A stretch of 13,913 bases of DNA. Source: Candidatus Bathyarchaeota archaeon (GTDB lineage: Archaea; Thermoproteota; Bathyarchaeia; TCS64). Positions 7,647 through 13,721 of the stretch are shown in pieces. The translations under genes were made by a program, and so were the position numbers. The notes below the pieces were generated by a model, which saw only the letters and a program-made list of their open reading frames with translations, was not told the origin of the DNA and made no database searches. The number at the start of each line of letters is the position of its first letter. The first letter of the stretch is position 1. The stretch is taken from NCBI GenBank assembly GCA_030608725.1, contig JAUWDP010000006.1, forward strand, positions 1 to 13,913. Reading direction: 5' to 3'.

Positions 7647-8812
7647 GCGTGGAACTGCACGGTGTCGCCGTCGGAGAGGGGCCTGTCGAGGCCCACCCGC
7701 TCAGAGTCGAACTTGGCGCTGGGTCCCCAGATCTTGGCGTACCTGAAGCGCTTGTAGAAGTCGCTGTGGATGATCTTCGCGAGGCCGCCGACGGTGAGCC
7801 CCTTCCTGTCAACGATGGGCTCCTTGGAGGCCGGTTTCCCGGGCTGCTTGGTGTAGACCCGGATGATCCCCAGGTTCTTGAAGAGGGTGTCCCCCAGGGT
7901 CTGTGAGAGGTTGGGTGTGTTCTGCGCGGAGATTACCAGGACCTCTAGGGGGCTGGCCGCCTTCCTCAGGTCATCTATTACGTCCTGGGAGTCCACGAGG
8001 TCGGCCTTGTTGGCGATGACCGTGGTGGGCCTGTAGACTGCATTCCCGTAGATGGCGTCCTCGAGGATGTCCAGTGTGACCTGTCCCTTGACCCTGAGGA
8101 GGGCGGACCTGATCTTGTACTCCCTGAGGAGGGCGACGACGTCCTCGGGGGTGCAGTCCACGAGCTCCCCGTCCCAGATGAACTGGATGTCTGAGCCGAA
8201 TCCCCTTCTGGTGATCTCCACCTCCCCGTCGGGCACAGAGATGAGTATCCGGGAGTTATCCAGCTCCTTGGCGATCATGAGGTAGTTGACCACGGGGTCG
8301 TCCGCCAGATCGACCACGATGATGAGGCCGTCTGCGTTTCTGGCGATGCTGAGGACCTGGAACCCGTCGTTCCTCCCCGCGGAGGAGCCCTCGACGATGG
8401 GCGGCGCCTCCACGAGCTGGAGCTGGACGTCCTCGTAGGGCATCATCCCTGGGGTGGGGACCCGGGTGGCGAAGGGCCAGGAGGCGACCTCGACGGTCGA
8501 GTTGGTGACGGCCCTCATGACGCTGCTCCGCCCCGCGTTGGTGGGGCCGATGAGGGCGACCTGGGCGGCCCCGGCCTTCTCGATGAAGTAGGAGGGGGCG
8601 CTCCTCCGCTTGGCCTGCTTCTTCTTCTTGTCGATGTCCTCCCGGATCTGGGCCATCTGGCGCTTGACCTGGGAGCACATCTTCTCGGTGCCCTTGTGCT
8701 TGGGCACCAGGGAGAGGAACTCCCCCATGAGCTTGAGGCGGGTCTCCGGGGTCTTGGTTTGGGTGACTTCGTGCCACTTGGCCTTGGCCTCCGCTGGAAG
8801 GTTTGCTGGCAA
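7643..8812 (-). CDS. DRG/OBG-like GTPase with C-terminal TGS domain and altered P-loop
   Basis: A 389-residue OBG-HflX-superfamily protein related to DRG/Rbg GTPases, which act with ribosomes or tRNA. Order: helical N-terminus (1-60), a lysine/arginine cluster (62-71) suited to RNA contact, the G domain from about 82, and a TGS domain at about 316-389 (RVYTKQPG to DGDTVQFHA). G-motifs: G1 is GPTNAGRSS with R95 where the family has Lys (codon CGG, + strand 8528-8530); the switch region PFATRVPTPGMM is present; the G3 position reads LVEAPPI, not DxxG; G4 NKAD (268-271) is intact; G5 is ISAQ. The loss of Lys and of the DxxG glycine suggests poor hydrolysis, or use as a nucleotide sensor. The only usable start is TTG at 8812; an in-frame stop lies just upstream and no Shine-Dalgarno site is seen, consistent with a nearly leaderless mRNA. 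Confidence 0.88.
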   Translation of the reverse strand: MPANLPAEAKAKWHEVTQTKTPETRLKLMGEFLSLVPKHKGTEKMCSQVKRQMAQIREDIDKKKKQAKRRSAPSYFIEKAGAAQVALIGPTNAGRSSVMRAVTNSTVEVASWPFATRVPTPGMMPYEDVQLQLVEAPPIVEGSSAGRNDGFQVLSIARNADGLIIVVDLADDPVVNYLMIAKELDNSRILISVPDGEVEITRRGFGSDIQFIWDGELVDCTPEDVVALLREYKIRSALLRVKGQVTLDILEDAIYGNAVYRPTTVIANKADLVDSQDVIDDLRKAASPLEVLVISAQNTPNLSQTLGDTLFKNLGIIRVYTKQPGKPASKEPIVDRKGLTVGGLAKIIHSDFYKRFRYAKIWGPSAKFDSERVGLDRPLSDGDTVQFHA

Positions 8813-8820
8813 GCTCGGTC

Positions 8821-8917
8821 ACACCCAGTGTAAGAGGGAGGGAGGTAATAAAACGACTTCGGAAACGGCGGCAAGGGAGTCAACGTTATTACCGTGGGGA
8901 GTCGAGGGTTCTCTGAG
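8821..8917. promoter_or_regulatory. Divergent promoter region between GTPase and nucleotidyltransferase 2
   Basis: This gap separates two genes that point away from each other. On the - strand TTTTATTA (+ strand 8846-8853) is a good TATA box; a start about 26 bp downstream falls near 8823, some 11 bases before the TTG. On the + strand the AT patch gttatta (8885-8891) would place a start near 8915, making the ATG at 8918 essentially leaderless; GAGGG (8904-8908) lies 9 bp before that ATG. These are positional inferences without experimental support. Confidence 0.45.
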
Positions 8918-9949
8918 ATGGGGAGGCCGAGGGACAGGGACTTCGTCGAGACCGTCGAGGGACTCCTATTCTGCGTGGTGGGCTACCTCCACCCCCCGGA
9001 CAGGGTCACAGCCTACCTCAAGTACGTCCCGGAGGAGGGGGGGAAGTGGAGAAGGGGCGAGACGGGGTACGCCCGGGTCCTCCCCTACTACCACGTCTCC
9101 CAGGTTGAGAACACCTACGATTATCTAGGGGAGAGCCATCCCCGCTACCTGTTCAGCTGCCCGGTGAGGAACATAACCGTCTCGTCGGTCCCCCTTGAGG
9201 ACGCGAAGGTATACTATCGGCCCGGAGAGCGCCTCGCATCAATAGTGGAGGATGGACCCAAGGACGACCTAGAGTACAGGCTGAGGGACCTGGCCACCAT
9301 CCTCACTGGGCTCTCCGGGCTCAAAGTAGACGATCTGGGGGTAACGGGCTCCATCCTGACGGGAAGCCACAGCCCCAATTTCTCGGATATGGACCTCACC
9401 GTCTACGGGGCTGAGGCCTCGCTCAGGCTCAAGGAGGCCCTCCTGGAGATGAGGGAGGAGCAGGGCACTGTGCGGCCCTTCACCTCGGCGAAGAAGGAGG
9501 TCTGGAGCAGGGGGAGGGCCGGGAGGTTCCCCCTGAGCTTCGCGGAGCTCATGGAGTTCGCCGAGAGGAGGTGGAACTACGGCATCTTCATGGACACCTA
9601 CTTCTCCGTCCACCCGGTGCGCACCGACGAGGAGATAACCGAGGAGTACGGGGACCGCACCTACACCCAGCTGGGGGCCGTCAAAGGAAGAGGGGTCATC
9701 AGCGACAGCTCCGAGTCTATCTTCCTCCCCGCCCTGTACGGGGTCGAGGACGTGGAGTCCGATGACTCTGATGGCTCACGGATCTCTGAGGTAGCCTCAT
9801 ACGAGGGGCTCTACTGCGACATGTTCGATCCCGGGGACCGTGTCGAGTTCTCCGGGGTGCTTGAGCAGGTCACAGGGGAGGCTGAATTCCTCCGGGTGGT
9901 GATCGGGGGGGCCGGATCGGAGCCCAGCTACGTGAAACGAACCAGTTGA
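8918..9949 (+). CDS. Archaeal nucleotidyltransferase-like protein, paralogue 2
   Basis: A 343-residue protein with the same three-part layout as the product of 6645-7646. The N-terminal domain shares VGYLHPPDRVTAYLKYVP with paralogue 1's FGYEHPTDRYHGFLKYVP. The linker RPGERLASIVEDG corresponds to RPSERLKEIIEEG. The nucleotidyltransferase core has G144-S145 and FSDMDLTVYG (D157, D159), with D226 (FMDTYFSV) as candidate third acid. The C-terminal part has IFLPALYGV, then VEFSGVLEQV and LRVVIGG. Catalytic residues appear intact in both copies, but the middle insert (residues 180-265) has diverged strongly, so the substrates may differ. ATG 8918 is preferred over GTG 8894 because it matches the paralogue's N-terminus and the promoter position. 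It ends 36 bp before kae1 on the same strand. The reaction is unknown to me. Confidence 0.75.
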   Translation: MGRPRDRDFVETVEGLLFCVVGYLHPPDRVTAYLKYVPEEGGKWRRGETGYARVLPYYHVSQVENTYDYLGESHPRYLFSCPVRNITVSSVPLEDAKVYYRPGERLASIVEDGPKDDLEYRLRDLATILTGLSGLKVDDLGVTGSILTGSHSPNFSDMDLTVYGAEASLRLKEALLEMREEQGTVRPFTSAKKEVWSRGRAGRFPLSFAELMEFAERRWNYGIFMDTYFSVHPVRTDEEITEEYGDRTYTQLGAVKGRGVISDSSESIFLPALYGVEDVESDDSDGSRISEVASYEGLYCDMFDPGDRVEFSGVLEQVTGEAEFLRVVIGGAGSEPSYVKRTS

Positions 9950-9985
9950 CCCGCTTTACATTAGTTTTTTAATGTCTCGCCCCTC
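9950..9985 (+). promoter_or_regulatory. AT-rich gap before kae1: terminator and/or promoter
   Basis: A short AT-rich spacer contains ctttacatta (9953-9962) and TTTTTTAA (9965-9972). The first could be a TATA box with a start near 9984, just before the kae1 ATG. The T-run could end transcription of the upstream gene. If instead the T-run is the TATA box, transcription would begin near 9994 and translation from a TTG inside the annotated N-terminus. No Shine-Dalgarno site precedes the ATG. Confidence 0.35.
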
Positions 9986-11002
9986 ATGACTTTGAAGGTA
10001 GCCCGTTTGGACGTCCTGACGTGCCTAGGCATAGAATCCACCGCCGACAACCTGGGGATAGGCATAGCCACTTCGGACGGCAGGATTCTGGCCAACGAGA
10101 TCACCACCCACGTGCCGGAGGAGGGGGGGATCCATCCCAGGGAGGCGGCTAGGCACCACGCCGACGTCGTCGGGGACACGATTTCTAGGGCTCTCACAAC
10201 GGCGGGTATCAGCTCGAAGGATATAGACTTCATCGCGTTCGCCCAGGGACCGGGCCTGGGCCCATGCCTGAGGACGGGGGCCACGGCCGCCAGGGCCCTC
10301 TCCTCGTACCTGAAGGTGCCCCTGGTTGGGGTGAACCACTGCGTCGCCCACATCGAGATCGGGAGGCTCACCGAGGATGCCGTGGATCCCCTGACGCTCT
10401 ACGTCTCAGGGGGGAACACCATCGTCACCGGCTACGAGGCTGGGAGGTATCGGGTCTTCGGGGAGACCCTGGACATCGCCGTGGGCAACTGTCTGGACGT
10501 CTTCGCGAGGGCGGCGGGGCTCCCGTATCCTGGGGGGCCTGCGGTGGAGGAGCTGGCGCTGAAGGGTGAGACCTTGATCCCGCTTCCCTACGTGGTGAAG
10601 GGGATGGACCTCAGTTACAGCGGGCTCCTGACGGCGGCGATGGGGGAGCTCAGAAAGGCGGAGCACAGCTTGGAGGACATCTGCTTCAGCCTCCAAGAGA
10701 CGGCCTATGGGATGCTGGGGGAGGTGACCGAGAGGGCCCTGGCCCACACGGAGAAGGGTGAGCTGCTGCTGACGGGGGGCGTCGGGGCGAACAAGAGGCT
10801 CAGGTCGATGATCAGCCTCATCGCGGATGAGCACGGGGCCTCGGCCAAGTTCGTGCCCATCAGGTACGCCACGGACAACGGGGCGATGATCGCATGGACG
10901 GGGGTGGTGGCCTATATGAGCGGAGTTAGGACGCCGGTGGAGTCCAGCTTCATCGACAGCAGGTGGAGGCTTGACAAGGTGGAGATCCCATGGAGGAGTT
11001 GA
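9986..11002 (+). CDS. kae1: Kae1, catalytic subunit of KEOPS for tRNA t6A
   Basis: Kae1 (TsaD/Qri7 family, ASKHA fold) transfers the threonylcarbamoyl group to A37 of ANN-decoding tRNAs. 338 residues. Signatures: GIEST near the N-terminus, HVPEEGGIHPREAARHH, FAQGPGLGPCLRTGA, the metal-binding H118/H122 in NHCVAHIEIG, the phosphate loop LYVSGGNT, GGVGANKRLR, and D297 in RYATDNGAMIAWTG. ATG 9986 gives about 12 residues more before the first beta strand (LTCLGIEST) than most archaeal Kae1 proteins; in-frame TTG codons at 9992 and 10007 are alternative starts. The gene is not fused to bud32; the two overlap by 13 bp in different frames. Overlap with bud32 and the following diphosphatase indicates one transcript. 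Confidence 0.95.
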   Translation: MTLKVARLDVLTCLGIESTADNLGIGIATSDGRILANEITTHVPEEGGIHPREAARHHADVVGDTISRALTTAGISSKDIDFIAFAQGPGLGPCLRTGATAARALSSYLKVPLVGVNHCVAHIEIGRLTEDAVDPLTLYVSGGNTIVTGYEAGRYRVFGETLDIAVGNCLDVFARAAGLPYPGGPAVEELALKGETLIPLPYVVKGMDLSYSGLLTAAMGELRKAEHSLEDICFSLQETAYGMLGEVTERALAHTEKGELLLTGGVGANKRLRSMISLIADEHGASAKFVPIRYATDNGAMIAWTGVVAYMSGVRTPVESSFIDSRWRLDKVEIPWRS

Positions 11003-11631
11003 CACTCATCGCGAAGGGGGCCGAGGCAGATCTCCTGCTGGACCCGGACTGGAACGGGGTGAAGGCACTGATCAAGCGGCGGGGTGAGAAGAGATACCGG
11101 CATCCCGAGCTAGACAGGGAGATACGCCGCCTGAGGACGATACACGAGGCCTCGATTATCCACAGGGCTAAGGGGGCGGGGGTTCCCACGCCGGTCATCT
11201 ACCAGGTTGACCCCGATGATGCGACCATCGTGATGGAGTTCGTGGAGGGGGAGAGGGTGAGGGACATCGTCGACGATCTTTCCGAGGAGGAGAGGAGCCG
11301 GCTCTTCACGGTCATAGGTGTGATGGCTGGGCGCCTCCACGGCGCGGGGATAATCCACGGGGATATGACGACATCGAACATCATCAACACCGCGGAGGGC
11401 CCCGTCTTCGTGGACTTTGGGCTGGGGGAGGTGTCGAGCGAGACCGAGAAGAGGGGGGTCGACCTCAACCTTATGCACAGGATGCTCACGAGCACCCACT
11501 TCAGACACACAGAAGAGCTCTTCGCCGCCTTCAGAGAGGGCTATGTGGAGGGGCTGGGGGAGGAGGCGGAGGAGGCGCTGGAGAGGATGGAGGAGGTCTC
11601 GAGGAGGGGGAGGTACGTTGAGAGAGAGTAA
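10990..11631 (+). CDS. bud32: Bud32, KEOPS kinase/ATPase subunit
   Basis: Bud32 is a small atypical protein kinase (PRPK family) that binds Kae1 and hydrolyses ATP during t6A synthesis. It has 213 residues, the size of a standalone archaeal Bud32. Visible motifs: the N-terminal LIAKGAEADLL in place of a glycine-rich loop, basic IKRRGEKRYRHPELD with the ATP-anchoring lysine, the hinge VIMEFVEG, the catalytic HGD (123-125) with N130 in IIHGDMTTSN, the metal-binding DFG (142-144) in VFVDFGLGEVS, and EKRGVDLNLMHRM, the family's conserved segment after DFG. ATG 10990 has GGTGGAG (10978-10984) 5 bp upstream and overlaps the end of kae1 by 13 bp. The end overlaps the rdgB start. Standalone organisation is typical of Crenarchaeota/TACK-type genomes and differs from the fused form of some Euryarchaeota. 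Confidence 0.95.
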   Translation: MEELTLIAKGAEADLLLDPDWNGVKALIKRRGEKRYRHPELDREIRRLRTIHEASIIHRAKGAGVPTPVIYQVDPDDATIVMEFVEGERVRDIVDDLSEEERSRLFTVIGVMAGRLHGAGIIHGDMTTSNIINTAEGPVFVDFGLGEVSSETEKRGVDLNLMHRMLTSTHFRHTEELFAAFREGYVEGLGEEAEEALERMEEVSRRGRYVERE

Positions 11632-12181
11632 GATCTGGATGGCGACGAGCAGCGAGGACAAGTACGCAGAGGCGAGGGAGATCCTAGCCGAGTTCGGCGT
11701 GGAGCTTGGGAGGATAGACGTCGAGAAGACCGAGATACAGGCGGACGACCCCGTGAAGATCGTGGAGTACAGCCTCCGTCAGATGGAGGACGACCGGAGG
11801 GCGGTGGTCATGGAGGACGCCGGCATCTTCATAGAGCACTTCGGGGGATTCCCTGGACCCTACTCCTCGTACGTGCTGAAGAGACTAGGCAACTCAGGGA
11901 TACTGAAGCTCATGGAAGGCGTCGAGGACAGGAGAGCCCACTATCAGTCCGCAGTTGCCATCCGAAATGGAGACGAGATCAGGAGCTTCAGGGGCTACGT
12001 AAAGGGGACGATAGCTGAGAGCATCAGGGGAACCGGAGGCTTTGGCTACGACCCCATCTTCATCCCCGACGAGGGCGACGGGAGGACCTTTGGTGAGATG
12101 ACAGAGGAAGAGAAAAACGTCATCTCACACCGGGCCAGAGCATTTAGGAAGCTCGGGGAGTGGTTAGCAGACTCCCCTTGA
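11618..12181 (+). CDS. rdgB: XTP/dITP diphosphatase (RdgB/HAM1 family)
   Basis: Hydrolyses non-canonical purine triphosphates (XTP, ITP, dITP) to monophosphates, keeping them out of nucleic acids. 187 residues, normal for the family. Motifs: KIWMATSSEDKYAEA (the usual ATSN-P-x-K nucleotide-binding start, here with Ser in the Asn position), the catalytic acidic segment VMEDAGIFIEHFGGFPGPYS with D67, GFGYDPIFIPDEG, TFGEMTEEEKNVISHRARA containing the base-recognising SHR. The start is TTG 11618: it is needed to include the first beta strand, and GGAGGT (11609-11614) lies just ahead. ATG 11639 would delete that strand. A longer open frame reaches upstream but overlaps bud32. The gene overlaps bud32 by 14 bp, so it is co-expressed with the KEOPS pair; a functional link beyond housekeeping is not shown by sequence. 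Confidence 0.93.
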   Translation: MRESKIWMATSSEDKYAEAREILAEFGVELGRIDVEKTEIQADDPVKIVEYSLRQMEDDRRAVVMEDAGIFIEHFGGFPGPYSSYVLKRLGNSGILKLMEGVEDRRAHYQSAVAIRNGDEIRSFRGYVKGTIAESIRGTGGFGYDPIFIPDEGDGRTFGEMTEEEKNVISHRARAFRKLGEWLADSP

Positions 12182-12245
12182 ATTTTCCATTTAGAACAAT
12201 TTATTATCTGTCATCAGAATCGTAATGATGTTTTTAATACCTGCT
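12182..12245. terminator. AT-rich convergent intergenic region with T-run
   Basis: This spacer lies between the ends of the KEOPS/rdgB operon (+) and the membrane protein gene (-). It is clearly AT-richer than its left flank. On the + strand a T4 follows the rdgB stop directly, and a T5 lies at 12231-12235; either could terminate the + operon. No matching T-run is seen for the - strand gene and no hairpin is obvious. Confidence 0.4.
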
Positions 12246-12767
12246 TTAATCCCTTCCCAACGTGAGCTGCCTTTTCACAAACGGATAGATCAGCAGACCT
12301 ACGTAGTAGGCTACACCTATGATCCCCGTCCATACGCAGAAAGTATACACCTCCATGAACAGACCTGGGTTGTAAAACGGGTTCTGTGTGAACGGAAATA
12401 GAGGACGTATATCTCTATATAAAGGAGAATCCAGCAGGACATGGAATGCTGCGCCCAGGACCCCCGTGACAATGAAGGCTTTTTTATCCTGACTGTCCTC
12501 CGCAACCAACCTCAGAGCCCTGTAAACGGGATGCAGAAGCCTATCCAAGGAGAACATCACGTATCCAAGCGCCAGACCCGTCAGGGAGGCGAAGAGGAAC
12601 GTATGCAGGTACCCGTGCAACGGATAGCTCAACCCCAGGACGAGCACCAGCAGGGGCTCAACGTCGACTATGACGCTGGCCACCAGAAACGTGGGAACAT
12701 GCAGATACCTCCTGAGGGGAAGCCCCAGACCCAGTGCAGGACCCAGATGAAACGGCGTGAAGGGCAC
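12246..12767 (-). CDS. Small multi-pass membrane protein, YdjM/DUF457-like hydrolase candidate
   Basis: About 173 residues with four to five hydrophobic segments, including FLVASVIVDVEPLLVLVLGL, HTFLFASLTGLALGYVMFSL, AFIVTGVLGAAFHVLL and VYTFCVWTGIIGVAYYVGLL. Likely metal-binding residues are in PFTPFHLGP, the aspartate of VIVDVEP, HGYLHTF and HVLLDSPL, arranged as in membrane-bound metal-dependent hydrolases of the YdjM/DUF457 group. I recall close relatives starting directly at PFTPFHxGP, so GTG 12767 is taken as start. The frame stays open upstream, with a GTG at 12860 and ATG at 12857 that would add about 30 hydrophilic residues and give 204 aa. Codon use is AT-richer than in the operons to the left. 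Function is unproven; the family assignment is from recognition of the PFTPFHLGP / IVDVEP / HGYLHTF pattern. Confidence 0.65.
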   Translation of the reverse strand: MPFTPFHLGPALGLGLPLRRYLHVPTFLVASVIVDVEPLLVLVLGLSYPLHGYLHTFLFASLTGLALGYVMFSLDRLLHPVYRALRLVAEDSQDKKAFIVTGVLGAAFHVLLDSPLYRDIRPLFPFTQNPFYNPGLFMEVYTFCVWTGIIGVAYYVGLLIYPFVKRQLTLGRD

Positions 12768-13002
12768 ACCTAATCCATCGTAACGCTTAACCCTAAGTGT
12801 TTCGCTCGCGTGTACCCTCAGCTCGCGGATGAAGGCATCATCGTCCTCGGTGAGCATCACCTTGACCGCCCTCCTCCCCTTCCTCTCAGCCGTCCAGAGG
12901 AAGCACGACGAACCGGACGACTGGCTCTCAGCCGTCGACTACATCCAGTGCCCGGACTCCAACGTCGAAGTCCTCGGGGAGATAAAGAAAAACCCCGTCT
13001 AG
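12768..13002. other. Ambiguous stretch with coding signals on both strands and a direct repeat
   Basis: The segment between the membrane gene and 13003 cannot be assigned cleanly. On the - strand the membrane gene's frame stays open back to a stop at 12939-12941 and reads like coding up to about 12890 (KGRRAVKVMLTEDDDAFIREL), with AGG, AAG and GAG codons; beyond that it becomes serine-rich, as antisense frames do. On the + strand a 57-codon frame (ATG 12829, TAG 13000-13002) has a convincing second half from about 12900 (DDWLSAVDYIQCPDSNVEVL) with strong GC3. A 12-bp perfect direct repeat, ctctcagccgtc, occurs at 12883-12894 and 12925-12936, exactly 42 bp apart, where the two signals meet. 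Remnants of two genes joined head-on would explain this; a real N-terminal extension of the membrane protein is the alternative for the left half. Confidence 0.35.
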
Positions 13003-13085
13003 GCCCATGGATTAACCATTTGTGGGGGCTCAAACTACAAAAATATCAAAGGGAAAAATACGCGCGTAACAGCACGCTAGATACT
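13003..13085. other. AT-rich gap without a recognised gene
   Basis: Eighty-three bases with A-rich stretches (aaaaatatc around 13038-13046, ggaaaaatac around 13053-13062). On the - strand this region follows the stop of the gene at 13086-13511 and precedes the membrane-protein segment, so it may hold that segment's promoter. No repeat or RNA structure was recognised. Confidence 0.3.
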
Positions 13086-13511
13086 CTATACAATCAAATA
13101 GTCCCCGTCAATGACGAATTTAACCTCTAAAATCGCTTCGCCCATAGGCCACATGATGCTGTGGACGTCGTCGTAGACCTTCTCCCAGTGCTGCCCGGAG
13201 TACGCCCCTCCCGCCTTACACCAAATGTAGACGGTGACATTGTAGGCCCCGGCAGACTCCAGCTCGAAGAAGTTCTCGGACGCGCTGATAGCCCAGTACA
13301 TGGTGTAGTTAGAGTACAGGACGTTATCATCCTCATCGATAATTGTGACCCTGAGCTCGTTCAGCCAAAGATTCGTACGCGCCCCCCTACCGGGCCTGGA
13401 GGGCAAGATGAGCCGGATACCCAACGTCTCCGTCACCCACTCACCCCCCTGATAGTGCAGTACGCCGGTCTCCGCGGTGTACACGTTGCCCCTGCCCGTC
13501 GTCACCCTCAC
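13086..13511 (-). CDS. Hypothetical beta-rich protein, probably missing its true N-terminus
   Basis: I do not recognise this 141-residue product. It alternates short hydrophobic and polar residues (LRVTIIDEDDNVLYSNYTMYW, YNVTVYIWCKAGG, ILEVKFVIDGDYLIV), suggesting a beta-sandwich of the extracellular or surface type. N-x-T sequons occur (NYT, NVT) and no transmembrane helix is visible. The first available start is GTG 13511, but the frame continues upstream for 16 more codons with coding character (EARARGSSFDV) until a TGA at 13560-13562, with no ATG, GTG or TTG among them. There is therefore no signal peptide, which would be expected for such a domain. The upstream sequence turns into a CG run and then into the tail of a + strand gene, so the 5' part was probably lost in a rearrangement. 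It may be a pseudogene or an N-terminally shortened protein. Confidence 0.5.
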   Translation of the reverse strand: MRVTTGRGNVYTAETGVLHYQGGEWVTETLGIRLILPSRPGRGARTNLWLNELRVTIIDEDDNVLYSNYTMYWAISASENFFELESAGAYNVTVYIWCKAGGAYSGQHWEKVYDDVHSIMWPMGEAILEVKFVIDGDYLIV

Positions 13512-13525
13512 GTCAAACGAGGAGC

Positions 13526-13538
13526 CGCGCGCGCGCGC
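13526..13538. repeat. Alternating CG dinucleotide run
   Basis: Thirteen bases of alternating C and G, a Z-DNA-prone simple repeat. It lies where the GC-rich - strand frame meets AT-rich sequence carrying the tail of a + strand gene, so it may mark or have promoted a junction. It could also be coincidental, since alternating CGC and GCG codons encode Arg-Ala-Arg-Ala on the - strand. Confidence 0.6.
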
Positions 13539-13542
13539 CTCC

Positions 13543-13659
13543 AGAATTAAGGCATCATATCAAGTTAACATCAAAGAAAGAAGTAATTGGACTACAGCAT
13601 TTGAATGGATGAACAAGAGCGCTGAGAATTTTCAAGTGGTCTTTTCGAAATACGTCTAA
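13543..13659 (+). pseudogene. C-terminal remnant of a + strand gene
   Basis: A + strand frame ending at TAA 13657-13659 encodes a tail with real-protein character: an amphipathic, tryptophan- and phenylalanine-bearing end (IKERSNWTTAFEWMNKSAENF followed by QVVFSKYV). AT-rich codons (AAA, AAT, TTT, GAA) set it apart from neighbouring GC-rich genes. The pattern of W, EWM, F and VF near the C-terminus recalls the end of DUF4268-type proteins, but this is a weak resemblance from memory. Upstream of about 13543 the same frame (from ATG 13477) runs antisense to the - strand hypothetical gene and loses coding character. Read as a decayed or truncated gene end left by a deletion or insertion. Confidence 0.4.
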
Positions 13660-13699
13660 TCCTTTTTTTTATATATTTCAATGTCTATACTTAACCACG
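13660..13699. promoter_or_regulatory. T-rich and AT-rich spacer
   Basis: Immediately after the remnant's stop comes a run of eight or more T followed by atatattt. On the + strand it would work as an archaeal oligo-T terminator. On the - strand aaatatata could be a TATA box for the gene fragment to its left, although a start would then fall inside the remnant. Assignment is positional only. Confidence 0.35.
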
Positions 13700-13717
13700 T
13701 ATGGCGCGTGCGCCATA
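13700..13717. repeat. Perfect inverted repeat, 8-bp arms
   Basis: Arms TATGGCGC and GCGCCATA are perfect reverse complements separated by the 2-bp spacer GT, in an otherwise AT-rich spacer. It lies 4 bp past the stop of the - strand gene on the right, so it could form a terminator-like hairpin in that transcript or be a dimeric repressor's operator. As an RNA stem it would close with a 4-base loop after fraying of the innermost pair. Confidence 0.6.
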
Positions 13718-13721
13718 GCTA

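Noticed and set aside
8894..8917. GTG start for nucleotidyltransferase 2
   Set aside because: It adds eight residues not present in the paralogue; ATG 8918 fits the promoter spacing and the alignment.
10985..11005. Kae1-Bud32 fusion broken by a frameshift
   Set aside because: Both proteins have complete, normal termini. bud32 has its own ATG and upstream GGTGGAG, and a 13-bp overlap is normal for these operons.
12810..13130. 106-codon + strand frame through the ambiguous stretch
   Set aside because: It crosses AT-rich non-coding sequence, has out-of-frame-like composition (RRPEEARRTGRLALSRR type) and matches neither strand's better coding signal.
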